NCBI GenBank assembly: GCA_002297505.1
Contig: DBLQ01000097.1
Span: forward strand, 1-36,630
Source: Flavobacteriales bacterium UBA720
Lineage (GTDB): Bacteria > Bacteroidota > Bacteroidia > Flavobacteriales > Weeksellaceae
DNA length: 36,630 nucleotides
Reading direction: 5' to 3'
The translations under genes and the position numbers were made by a program. Position 1 is the first letter of the stretch. Each line of letters begins with the position of its first letter. This document shows positions 22,835 to 32,916 of this stretch, one piece after another. The notes under the pieces were generated by a model. The model worked only from the letters and a program-made list of their open reading frames with translations, had not been told where the DNA came from and did not search any database.

Positions 22835-23443
22835 ATGATTCGCAAAATATCCTTCGTCATTTTATGTTTAATTTATAGTATGATGTACAGTCAAAGTGAT
22901 CAGGAAATGGTGTTGCTTTATAAAAATGTGATTGAAAAGTCAGATTCTTTATTAACCATTGGCAAAATTTCACAGATTGATCTACAGAAAGTCCTGGCCG
23001 ATGCCAAATTAGCAGATAAAGCCTATCCTGAGTTGTACTTCAAAAAATCGATGACATATTTTAAGAATTCTCAGTACAACGAGAGCGGATTTCTCTTTTA
23101 TCTGGGGAAAATGCGGGCGGAAGACCTCAATCATTTGGGAAAGGAACATTACACCACGGGCAGTGAATATGATACTGTTTTGGAAGAAGGCCTGTTCATC
23201 TACTTGTCTGCCGACGCGGAAAACTACGCGAAGATTCTCAAATTGGCAACGGACTATTACAATGAAAATCCTTACAATTACATCAGCCTTTCAAAAGGAT
23301 ATCAGAAGCTGAAAGATCCTAAAAATTACTCACAACTGATTAAAGTTTTGGAAGGCGAAAAAACAAAAGTTCAAGCCGAACTAAACACACAACGGGAAGA
23401 TATGAAAAATCGGATAACGCCTTATTTTCAAATGCTCAGATAA
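22835..23443 (+). CDS. Exported helical protein of unknown function
   Basis: The 202-aa product begins with a signal peptide (ISFVILCLIYSMMYS-Q). The mature region is predicted all-helical with TPR-like spacing: DAKLADKAYPELYFKKSMTYFKNSQYNESGFLF and later YYNENPYNYISLSKGYQKLK resemble paired helices. The last 40 residues are charged and probably form a long helix. I recognise no family beyond this TPR-like character. It is transcribed alone, between the divergent toxin-antitoxin promoter and a terminator, and upstream of the first POT transporter. Confidence 0.72.
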   Translation: MIRKISFVILCLIYSMMYSQSDQEMVLLYKNVIEKSDSLLTIGKISQIDLQKVLADAKLADKAYPELYFKKSMTYFKNSQYNESGFLFYLGKMRAEDLNHLGKEHYTTGSEYDTVLEEGLFIYLSADAENYAKILKLATDYYNENPYNYISLSKGYQKLKDPKNYSQLIKVLEGEKTKVQAELNTQREDMKNRITPYFQMLR

Positions 23444-23453
23444 TAAAAACTTT

Positions 23454-23484
23454 GTAAAGCCTTTCAAATTTGAGAGGCTTTTTC
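23454..23484 (+). terminator. Terminator
   Basis: AAAGCCT and AGGCTTT arms with an inner TCAAATTTGA palindrome are followed by TTC and T-rich sequence, 11 bases after the preceding stop. Confidence 0.85.
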
Positions 23485-23504
23485 GTTTATTAAATTTAAA
23501 ATCC

Positions 23505-23512
23505 TATTTTTG
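23505..23512 (+). promoter_or_regulatory. -7 box of the first POT transporter
   Basis: TATTTTTG matches TAnnTTTG and lies 23 bases before the ATG at 23536. The alternative GTG at 23521 would be at or near the transcription start, so the ATG is preferred. Confidence 0.5.
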
Positions 23513-23535
23513 GGAACGTTGTGAAAATTGACACT

Positions 23536-25206
23536 ATGAAAACCAAACATCCAAAAGGTTTACCTTTTTTGTTTTTTACCGAGATGTGGGAACGTTTCGG
23601 ATATTATCTGATTCTCGGGATTTTTGTCCTTTATCTCATAGAGCCGCAGGGCGTAGCCGGCGGATTGGGAATCCCGGATAAAGATGCGGACGATATTTTC
23701 GGGACTTTCATCGCGCTGACTTATTTGACTCCTTTTCTCGGAGGCTTTTTGGCCGACAGGGTTTTGGGTTACATCAAATCGATCTATCTCGGCGGTATTC
23801 TGATGGCTGCCGGCTATATTGGTGTCGGGATTTTCAAGGATCTGCCTTTATTCTATGGTTCTCTCGCTCTGATTATCATAGGAAACGGTTTCTTTAAACC
23901 AACGATTTCTACACTGCTGGGAAATCTCTACTCCGAAGAACCTTATAAAGCCAACAAAGATTCCGGCTACAATATTTTCTATATGGGCATCAACATCGGA
24001 GCCTTTATTTGTAACATCATCGCGGCATTTATGCGGAATAAATTCGGCTGGGGCGAGGCTTTTATCACGGCGGGCGTTGGGATGTTGCTGGGACTGGTAA
24101 TTTTCACCATCGGAATGAAACATTACAGACACGCAGCAGTGATGAAGCCAAGCCAGGAAGGCGACACCAAACTGTCTGAAATCCTGATGAAAGTATTTGT
24201 TCCTGCGATTATAGCCGGCGTCATCGGATGGTTTGTTCCAACAATGATTTTAGGAACTAATATCTTTGGAAGTACCAATACAGATGCCTTTATCTTCGCT
24301 TGCATTCCGGTGATTTACTTTTACGTTTCACTTTATTTCAAATCCAATCCATTGGAAAAACCAGCGATTGGCGCGTTACTGTCGATATTTCTCATCAGTA
24401 TGTTTTTCTGGGCGGTTTTTAAACAGAACGGAACAGCACTAACACGCTGGGCGAATTATTACACCGACCGAAGCGTATCAGAATCGGTAGAAAAACCTTT
24501 GGCGTCGATTTATCTGGTTGAAGAAAAAAGCTATGCTGATAAAAAAACACCCATTTTTGATGAGCAGTTCCGTTCTCAGAAAGATGCAGACGGAAAAGCT
24601 CTGAAAGAGACCGGAAAAGATATTTATTTCAGAAACGTTTCCAAGGAACGAAGAGCTGAACTGGAAGCTAAAGCTGACAAGCCCGTTTTCCTCTATAACA
24701 CAGAATTATTCCAGTCCATCAATCCGTTTTGGGTCATTGCTTTGACGCCGGTGATCGTGGGCGTTTGGGCATTTCTCAGAAAACGAGGGAAAGAACCTTT
24801 GACACCAAGCAAGATTGTTTTGGGATTGTTCATCACCAGCTTATCTTGCCTGGTAATGGTCGCTGCCGTTTATGCCGGAAATAATGGCGCAGAAAAAGTG
24901 TCTGCGTTGTGGCTCGTAGCAGGTTATGGTGTGGTGACCATTGGTGAACTCTGCCTTTCGCCAATGGGATTATCCTTTGTTTCGAAACTATCGCCGGCAA
25001 GATTGACGGCCTTAATGATGGGCGGATTTTTCCTCGCCAACTCCGTTGGGAATAAATTGTCGGGAATCCTGGCCAGCACCTGGTACAATTATGAAAACAA
25101 AGCCAACTATTTCCTGGTTAATTTTGGATTGTTAATCTTCGCCACGTTGTTGGGATTGATGATGCTGAAGCGACTGAACAGAATAATGAAAGAAAGTGGA
25201 CATTAA
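23536..25206 (+). CDS. POT-family proton-coupled oligopeptide transporter 1
   Basis: The 556-aa protein belongs to the major facilitator superfamily POT/PTR group, which imports di- and tripeptides with protons across the inner membrane. Signatures are the helix 1 proton-coupling motif EMWERFGYY, GGFLADRVLG, FYMGINIGAFI (the PTR2 signature) and the late helix GELCLSPMGLSFVSKLSP. Compared with the two POT genes downstream it has about 70-75 extra hydrophilic residues in the second half (from SVSESVEKPLASIYLVEEKS to the PVFLYNTELF region), probably a periplasmic loop. It is the first of three POT genes within 5.6 kb. Confidence 0.93.
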   Translation: MKTKHPKGLPFLFFTEMWERFGYYLILGIFVLYLIEPQGVAGGLGIPDKDADDIFGTFIALTYLTPFLGGFLADRVLGYIKSIYLGGILMAAGYIGVGIFKDLPLFYGSLALIIIGNGFFKPTISTLLGNLYSEEPYKANKDSGYNIFYMGINIGAFICNIIAAFMRNKFGWGEAFITAGVGMLLGLVIFTIGMKHYRHAAVMKPSQEGDTKLSEILMKVFVPAIIAGVIGWFVPTMILGTNIFGSTNTDAFIFACIPVIYFYVSLYFKSNPLEKPAIGALLSIFLISMFFWAVFKQNGTALTRWANYYTDRSVSESVEKPLASIYLVEEKSYADKKTPIFDEQFRSQKDADGKALKETGKDIYFRNVSKERRAELEAKADKPVFLYNTELFQSINPFWVIALTPVIVGVWAFLRKRGKEPLTPSKIVLGLFITSLSCLVMVAAVYAGNNGAEKVSALWLVAGYGVVTIGELCLSPMGLSFVSKLSPARLTALMMGGFFLANSVGNKLSGILASTWYNYENKANYFLVNFGLLIFATLLGLMMLKRLNRIMKESGH

Positions 25207-25233
25207 ATCGACAAAGACCTATTCATAGAAAGC

Positions 25234-25267
25234 AAAAGCGAAATTAATTAGACTAATTTCGCTTTTT
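25234..25267. terminator. Bidirectional terminator
   Basis: AAAAGCGAAATTA and TAATTTCGCTTTT are perfect arms around a short loop, between the convergent POT 1 and GNAT genes. Confidence 0.9.
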
Positions 25268-25289
25268 GTTTGCTTAAATTTCAATAAAG

Positions 25290-25799
25290 TCAAAGCACTT
25301 TTTCAAAAGCCTTTCTTGCACTTCCCCGGAAATGAACTTCTCCGCAATATTGATAGCCTAATTTATCCAGAATCGCCAGCATTGCCGGATTATCAAAGTT
25401 GGTATCTACTTTTATACTGAATGTATTATTCTGTTTTGCAACATCTTCTATAAAACTAAAAATCTTTTTAGACAAACCTTTTCCCGCGAAGTTATCTGAA
25501 ATCGCAACTCTATGAACTACCAAAAAGTCTCCATTAGTCAGCCATTCTCCTTCGATAGCGTCATAAGCAGGCTCATCATTGAAAATTAGTGCACTGTAAC
25601 CAGCAATAATCCCGTCGAACAGTAAAACATAACCCAATCCTTTTTCGATATCAGACTTTACAGTTTCTAAGTTCGGATAACCATCCTGCCACTGCCGGCT
25701 GCCATCGTTTTTTCTCCTTGTAATAGCGTCCTGTAATATTTCCCAAATCACCGAAGAATCTTCGGTAATTGCCTTTCTAAATTCTAAATACATTTTCAT
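25290..25799 (-). CDS. GNAT-family N-acetyltransferase
   Basis: The 169-aa protein has the GNAT fold: an N-terminal FRKAITEDSSVIWEILQDAI, a central strand VVHRVAISDNFAGKGLSKKI containing the acetyl-CoA pyrophosphate loop (Q/RxxGxG-like NFAGKGLSK), and a final DKLGYQYCGEVHF motif. It moves an acetyl group from acetyl-CoA to an amine whose identity is unknown. Starts at 25799 and 25793 are both possible. It is transcribed singly, against the direction of the surrounding peptide transporters. Confidence 0.87.
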   Translation of the reverse strand: MKMYLEFRKAITEDSSVIWEILQDAITRRKNDGSRQWQDGYPNLETVKSDIEKGLGYVLLFDGIIAGYSALIFNDEPAYDAIEGEWLTNGDFLVVHRVAISDNFAGKGLSKKIFSFIEDVAKQNNTFSIKVDTNFDNPAMLAILDKLGYQYCGEVHFRGSARKAFEKVL

Positions 25800-25891
25800 A
25801 AAAAGACAAAATTAAATCAAATCTATAAAATATGAATTATTAAATCTTGCATAAACAGCAACTTGAATCACTTACGTTTATGAAAAAAAAC

Positions 25892-25899
25892 TATATTTG
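25892..25899 (+). promoter_or_regulatory. -7 box of the second POT transporter
   Basis: TATATTTG matches TAnnTTTG exactly, 32 bases before the ATG at 25932. Confidence 0.5.
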
Positions 25900-25931
25900 T
25901 TACCTTTAAGAAAATTTAACAATTAATTTAT

Positions 25932-27437
25932 ATGGATACAGCACAACCCAAAGGTCATCCTAAAGGACTTTACCTTTTGTTTTTAACTGAAATGTGGGAA
26001 AGATTCTCATATTATGGAATGAGAGCAATTTTCGTTTTATATATGACAAAAATGCTCCTTATGGGAGATGCAGAAGCATCACAAATCTATGGTAGTTACA
26101 CTGGACTTGTTTATCTTACTCCACTTTTAGGGGGTTATCTTGCTGACCGTTTCCTAGGAAACAGACGAAGCATAGAAATAGGCGGTCTTTTGATGGCGAT
26201 AGGACAGTTCATACTTTTTTTTAGTGCTTCAACAACGGGGGCGAGTGCAATCACATTAATGTGGATGGGCTTGACAATGTTAATAATTGGAAATGGTTTC
26301 TTCAAACCAAATATTTCCACAATGGTAGGACAGTTATATCCACAAGGTGACCGCAGAGTAGATTCAGCTTTTACAATCTTCTATATGGGTATTAACTTGG
26401 GTGCTTTTTTATCACCATTGATTTGTGGAACATTAGCTGAAAAAGTAGATTTTAAATGGGGATTTTTAGCTGCTGGTATAGGAATGTTAATTGGTTTAGT
26501 TACATTTATAACGCAAAAAAACAAAGTTCTTGTTGATGCAGATGAAAAACCAATTGGTATGCCTACCAATAAATTCGGAATTGCCCAGTTAGGAATTGTC
26601 CTAGGCTCAATCGCATTAATTTTCTTTTTGATGAATTTTAAAACAATGTTTAATAGCGATTTAGATGTAATTGGATATCTCATCTATGGTGCTATGGTAG
26701 TAATGCCACTAATTGTTTTGACAGATAAAGGTCTTGCCAAAGATGAGAGAGATAGAATTTTAGTCATTTTCATCTTAGCTTTTTTTGTAATATTTTTTTG
26801 GGGTGCTTTCGAACAGGCTGGCGCATCATTAACTATATTTGCAGACAGACAGACAGACCGCAATATTTTTGGATGGGAAATGCCAGCAAGTTACTTTCAA
26901 TCCGTTAATGCATTAGCAATTCTACTTTTAGCTCCTATTTTTTCTTCAATATGGTTAAGATTAGGTAATCGAGGAAAAGAACCTTCATCACCAAAAAAAA
27001 TGGCAATTGGTTTAGCGCTAGTTTCTGTAGGTTATGCTGTTATAGCATATGCTGTGTATGGTCTAGGAATGATGGATAAAGTATCGATGTTCTGGTTAAT
27101 ATCTCTTTATGTCATTCATACAATGGGGGAATTATGCTTGTCTCCTATTGGATTGTCAATGGTATCCAAATTATCACCTGTACGTTTTTCATCTATGCTT
27201 ATGGGCACCTGGTTTTTGGCTAATGCTGCCGCTAATAAATTTGCAGGCACATTATCAGCGCTTATTCCAGGTGGAGGTGAAAATGGAGAAGGTTCAAAAA
27301 CAACACAATTTTTAGGGTTTCAAATTGAAAATCTTTTCGACTTCTTTATTGTATTTGTTATAATGTGTGGCGTGGCAGCATTGATTCTTTTTGCAATGAG
27401 TAGATGGCTTGAAAAGAAAATGCACGGGATAAAATAA
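25932..27437 (+). CDS. POT-family proton-coupled oligopeptide transporter 2, AT-rich
   Basis: The 501-aa protein has the same signatures as its neighbours: EMWERFSYYGMRAIFVLYM in helix 1, GGYLADRFLG, FYMGINLGAFLSPLICG and HTMGELCLSPIGLSMVSKLS. It is closer in layout to the third copy than to the first, lacking the long central insertion. Its DNA is clearly more AT-rich than the flanking copies (sampled line 26401-26460 has about 32% G+C, compared with about 48% at 24061-24120 and 43% at 28561-28620), with A/T-ending codons favoured. This suggests acquisition or different selection on codon use. It has its own promoter box and terminator. Confidence 0.93.
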   Translation: MDTAQPKGHPKGLYLLFLTEMWERFSYYGMRAIFVLYMTKMLLMGDAEASQIYGSYTGLVYLTPLLGGYLADRFLGNRRSIEIGGLLMAIGQFILFFSASTTGASAITLMWMGLTMLIIGNGFFKPNISTMVGQLYPQGDRRVDSAFTIFYMGINLGAFLSPLICGTLAEKVDFKWGFLAAGIGMLIGLVTFITQKNKVLVDADEKPIGMPTNKFGIAQLGIVLGSIALIFFLMNFKTMFNSDLDVIGYLIYGAMVVMPLIVLTDKGLAKDERDRILVIFILAFFVIFFWGAFEQAGASLTIFADRQTDRNIFGWEMPASYFQSVNALAILLLAPIFSSIWLRLGNRGKEPSSPKKMAIGLALVSVGYAVIAYAVYGLGMMDKVSMFWLISLYVIHTMGELCLSPIGLSMVSKLSPVRFSSMLMGTWFLANAAANKFAGTLSALIPGGGENGEGSKTTQFLGFQIENLFDFFIVFVIMCGVAALILFAMSRWLEKKMHGIK

Positions 27438-27455
27438 TTAAGATTCAATAAAATT

Positions 27456-27485
27456 CTAAACCTCTGATTTTTCAGAGGTTTTTTC
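27456..27485 (+). terminator. Terminator
   Basis: AAACCTCTGA and TCAGAGGTTT arms around a short T-loop run into six Ts, 20 bases after the second POT transporter. Confidence 0.9.
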
Positions 27486-27566
27486 GTTAAATTCGTAAGA
27501 CGATTTGCAGTTGCTGACACAATACGTCATCAATTAAAATCATTCATCACTTATCAAATATCATTT

Positions 27567-29078
27567 ATGAACCTTACTCTCGACGAAATTCAAAATTTCA
27601 AAGGCAAATACCCGAAACAAATCTTAAGTCTCTTTTTTTCAGAAATGTGGGAACGTTTCTGTTTTTACGGGATGCGTGGGATGCTCGTCGTGTTTATGAT
27701 TACCCAATTGGGTTTGGGCGAGAAAGAGGCCAATCTGCAGTATGGTGCCACACAAGCTTTCGTGTATGCATTTACTTTCGTGGGCGGACTTTTTGCAGAT
27801 AAGATCTTAGGATTCAGAAAGTCTTTATTCTGGGGCGGCATCTTGATGATTGTGGGAAGCATTATTCTCTCGTTCAATCCTCATGATTATTTCTTCTTCG
27901 GCATATCATTCACCATTATCGGAACCGGGTTTTTCAAACCGAATATTTCGACAATGGTTGGCAAACTTTATAAAACCGGTGATCCGAGAACCGATGCCGG
28001 CTTCACGTTGTTCTACGCGGGAATCAATCTGGGCGCTTTACTGGGCGGCTATCTTTGTGTGGCCATAGGTCAGGGCGATCTATTTTCTTCAGTGATTCCG
28101 GCAGATAAAACCTGGAATGTGGCTTTTGGTCTGGCTGCCATTGTGATGGTAATCAGTCTTATTAATTTCTATTTTACCCAGCACACTTTAGGTCCTATTG
28201 GCTATCAGCCTGGTCATCCTCTTTCTGATGAGCCTGGGAGAAAAATCCAGAAATGGCAGGAGATACTGGTGTACGCCGGAACTTTGGTCATCATTCCACT
28301 GATTATGACAATGGTTTCTAAAACGCAATACACGGACTATTTCATGTACACCATTGGCCCATTAACCTTGCTCTACCTTTTCTATGAGATGACAAAAGTA
28401 AGTGCACCGGAGCGTAAGAGACTCTGGGCTGCCCTTATTTTTATTATTTTCTCAATTTTCTTTTGGGGTATTTACGAGCAAAGCGGCGGCTCGCTTAGCA
28501 TTTTTGCAGAACGAAACCTGAATCGCGACCTGCTGGGACTCAATCCCAATGGGGTCAACAATTCGGGAGGGGCATTTTTTATCTTGCTTTTAGCCGTTCC
28601 CATTGGACTGTTCTGGATTTGGCTCAATAAAAAAAGAATAGAGCCGAATACAATCATCAAATTTGGTCTTGGATTTTTGTTTTTGGGATTGGGATATTAT
28701 GTCATTTTTGCAACGAAATATTTTGCCAATGCTGCCGGTGTAACTTCATTAAGTGTTTTTACGATTGCTCTTTTCGTCATCACTCTAGGCGAGATGTGTT
28801 TGTCACCAATCGGATTATCGATAATGACCAAACTTTCTACTAAAAACCTTCAGGGAATGATGATGGGCATGTGGTTTCTTGCCTCGGCTTACGGTCAGTA
28901 TGTGGCAGGAATTATCGGTGCCAATATGGCAACTGCAAAGGAAGGCTCTACCAACCTTGATGCTTTGCTGGCTTATACCGATGGCTACAAACAGCTCGGA
29001 CTCTATGCTTTGGTATGCGGTCTTATCTTAATTTTAATTTCACCTCTCGTCAAACAACTGATGCATGGAGTAAAGTAA
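27567..29078 (+). CDS. POT-family proton-coupled oligopeptide transporter 3
   Basis: The 503-aa protein is the third POT copy. Family motifs are EMWERFCFYGMRGMLVVFM, GGLFADKILG, FYAGINLGALLGGYLC and TLGEMCLSPIGLSIMTKLS. As in the second copy, the region after helix 7 includes IYEQSGGSLSIFAERNLNRD. Presence of three diverged copies suggests different peptide preferences or expression conditions. It starts 129 bases after the second copy, behind a terminator, so it is probably transcribed separately. The thioredoxin-like gene follows 51 bases later with no clear terminator between, and may be cotranscribed. Confidence 0.93.
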   Translation: MNLTLDEIQNFKGKYPKQILSLFFSEMWERFCFYGMRGMLVVFMITQLGLGEKEANLQYGATQAFVYAFTFVGGLFADKILGFRKSLFWGGILMIVGSIILSFNPHDYFFFGISFTIIGTGFFKPNISTMVGKLYKTGDPRTDAGFTLFYAGINLGALLGGYLCVAIGQGDLFSSVIPADKTWNVAFGLAAIVMVISLINFYFTQHTLGPIGYQPGHPLSDEPGRKIQKWQEILVYAGTLVIIPLIMTMVSKTQYTDYFMYTIGPLTLLYLFYEMTKVSAPERKRLWAALIFIIFSIFFWGIYEQSGGSLSIFAERNLNRDLLGLNPNGVNNSGGAFFILLLAVPIGLFWIWLNKKRIEPNTIIKFGLGFLFLGLGYYVIFATKYFANAAGVTSLSVFTIALFVITLGEMCLSPIGLSIMTKLSTKNLQGMMMGMWFLASAYGQYVAGIIGANMATAKEGSTNLDALLAYTDGYKQLGLYALVCGLILILISPLVKQLMHGVK

Positions 29079-29129
29079 CAGCATTCCTTAAAACGTCTTT
29101 ACAATATGTGAAGTAATAAAAAAACACCA

Positions 29130-29663
29130 ATGAAAAAACTGCTTTTATTAACCTTATGTCTGATTCAGGTCTCAGGTTTTGCTCAGGTCCGCTGGATGAC
29201 TATGGCTCAGGCGCTGGCAGCCCAGAAAAAGGAGCCCAGAAAAATCCTCATCGATTTTTACGGTGATGGCTACGCTTCCTGCAAGGAAATGGACAAAGCT
29301 ACATTTAATCATCCTGAAATTGCCAAAATCATTAATGAGCATTTTTATGCCGTGAAATTTGAGAGCGATGGCAACGAAACAGTCAACTTTGCCGGGCATA
29401 CTTTCACCAATCCTGACTACAAAGGAAAGAAGGGAAAATCCGGGCTGCATCAGTTCTCCAAATACATGAACATCAACATCATCCCAACCATGGTATTTCT
29501 CGATGAGAAGGATGAGCCCATCACCAGTCTGTCGGGTGCATTGAAGGCCAAAGAAGTGGAGCCTTATTTTACAATGATTGCCAATAACGAGTACAAAACC
29601 ATCAAAACACGTAAGAGCTGGGAAAGCTATCAGAAAAAATTCAAATCGAAGATCAAAGACTGA
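29130..29663 (+). CDS. Exported thioredoxin-like protein lacking the first active-site cysteine
   Basis: The 177-aa precursor has a signal peptide (LLLLTLCLIQVSGFA-Q). The mature part has a thioredoxin-like fold: KILIDFYGDGYASCKEMDKA, an extended insertion with NPDYKGKKGKSGLHQF, and the cis-proline motif NIIPTMVFLDEKDEPI. In the family the active site is usually DWCxxCKxMD; here it reads DGYASCKEMD, so Trp and the first Cys have become Gly and Tyr and only the second Cys remains. Redox disulfide exchange by the usual mechanism is therefore unlikely; a binding or chaperone role, or a peroxiredoxin-like single-Cys role, is possible. It lies downstream of the third POT transporter. Confidence 0.85.
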   Translation: MKKLLLLTLCLIQVSGFAQVRWMTMAQALAAQKKEPRKILIDFYGDGYASCKEMDKATFNHPEIAKIINEHFYAVKFESDGNETVNFAGHTFTNPDYKGKKGKSGLHQFSKYMNINIIPTMVFLDEKDEPITSLSGALKAKEVEPYFTMIANNEYKTIKTRKSWESYQKKFKSKIKD

Positions 29664-29801
29664 AATTGTCAATTCACATGATGGTTATATTTGGAATGGA
29701 TGTTAGCAAGACAGATTGTATCTTTTATCCCAACATAAAACTTAAATATTAAAGATTTAAGTCAAATTCTTCAAGAATGATAAAGAGGAGGTTTTCTTTT
29801 T

Positions 29802-29857
29802 ATGATTTTTGCGGTTTCCTTTAAATTCCCGAAATTCGTCAAGTTAATTTTCCCTCT

Positions 29858-29861
<4 letters not shown>
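29802..29861 (+). other. Possible 19-codon leader ORF overlapping the recG start
   Basis: An ATG preceded 11 bases upstream by AGGAGG, a purine-rich ribosome-binding sequence unusual in this window, opens a 19-residue frame (MIFAVSFKF PKFVKLIFPL). Its TGA stop overlaps the TTG start of recG (TTGA). This could provide translational coupling. The short length means it may be chance. Confidence 0.3.
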
Positions 29862-31945
<2,084 letters not shown>

Positions 31946-31975
31946 TCAATTTTCATCATACACTAATTAACAAAA

Positions 31976-32005
31976 AAAAAGCATCTTATTTCTAAGATGC
32001 TTTTA
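31976..32005. terminator. Bidirectional terminator between recG and tRNA-His
   Basis: AAAAGCATCTTA and TAAGATGCTTTT are perfect arms around TTTC. Confidence 0.92.
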
Positions 32006-32011
32006 CTTTTG

Positions 32012-32086
<75 letters not shown>

Positions 32087-32123
32087 GTTTTGCGTGTGCA
32101 AATATATATAAATTTTTCAATTA

Positions 32124-32843
32124 TCAGCAAACAATACCTTCAAAATTTTTGAAGGCCAGCAATTTTTCAGTCGTGAAACCTTCAGCAAATTCAACCCCTG
32201 AAAGTCTGCCAAGATCTTGTGCTCTGTAAGTCAGGCTTTCCAGAAAATCTTTCGTGGCAATGGGTGTCATCGGCTCATCCGAATCCGGGTTGTAAAATTG
32301 GGTTTTGTATGCCAGACAGGCTTCGATTTTTTGATCCATAAAACCCGAAATGTCCATTACAAAATCCGGAACTACGTTTTTCCACTGGATATAATGAAAG
32401 ATCTGCTTCGGCCGCCATGCTTCCTGCAAATGTCCTGCATCAAAAGTTTCGACTTTTCTGAGGCCCGAAAGAAAGCAAGCATCCGACACCAGTTTCGCAG
32501 CCTTTGCGTGATCCGGATGTCTGTCGTCAATGGCGTTTGCCAAGACTATTTCCGGCTGATATTTCCGGATTACTTCAACAATTTTGAGCTGATAAAACTC
32601 TGAGTTATTCAGAAAGCCATCTTTGAGCTTCAGATTTTCCCTGAAACTGATGCCCATGATTTCCCCGGCTTGCTTAGACTCTTCTGCCCGGGTCTCTGCC
32701 GTTCCTCTGGTTCCCAATTCGCCTTCTGTAAGATCGACGATTCCCACTTTTTTTCCTTCGGTAATCAGCTTGATTACGGTGCCGCCACACCCGAGTTCTA
32801 CATCATCCGGATGTGCGCCAATAGCTAATATATCACATTTCAT
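32124..32843 (-). CDS. bshB1: Bacillithiol biosynthesis deacetylase BshB1
   Basis: The 239-aa LmbE/PIG-L family zinc hydrolase removes the acetyl group from N-acetylglucosaminyl-malate in bacillithiol synthesis. Evidence is the N-terminal zinc motif AIGAHPDDVELGCGGT, the second histidine motif DDRHPDHAKAA, TEGELGTRGTAETRAEES and the C-terminal SLTYRAQDLGRLSGVEFAEGF, which is typical of BshB1. The ATG at 32843 precedes KCDILAIGAHPDD; the longer frame to 32912 includes the terminator of the upstream gene and is rejected. BshA and BshC genes are not in the window. The low-molecular-weight thiol made by this pathway could serve the DinB-family protein at 11754. Confidence 0.92.
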   Translation of the reverse strand: MKCDILAIGAHPDDVELGCGGTVIKLITEGKKVGIVDLTEGELGTRGTAETRAEESKQAGEIMGISFRENLKLKDGFLNNSEFYQLKIVEVIRKYQPEIVLANAIDDRHPDHAKAAKLVSDACFLSGLRKVETFDAGHLQEAWRPKQIFHYIQWKNVVPDFVMDISGFMDQKIEACLAYKTQFYNPDSDEPMTPIATKDFLESLTYRAQDLGRLSGVEFAEGFTTEKLLAFKNFEGIVC

Positions 32844-32870
32844 AAGTATTAATTCTGATGTAAAACAAAA

Positions 32871-32895
32871 CTTCCCAATCTTTTCAGTTGGGAAG
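32871..32895 (-). terminator. Terminator after the TPR gene
   Basis: CTTCCCAA and TTGGGAAG pair around nine bases, and the minus strand continues with TTTTGTTTT. It lies 21 bases beyond the TPR gene stop. Confidence 0.88.
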
Positions 32896-32916
32896 CTTGT
32901 TATCCTATTCAATTAA

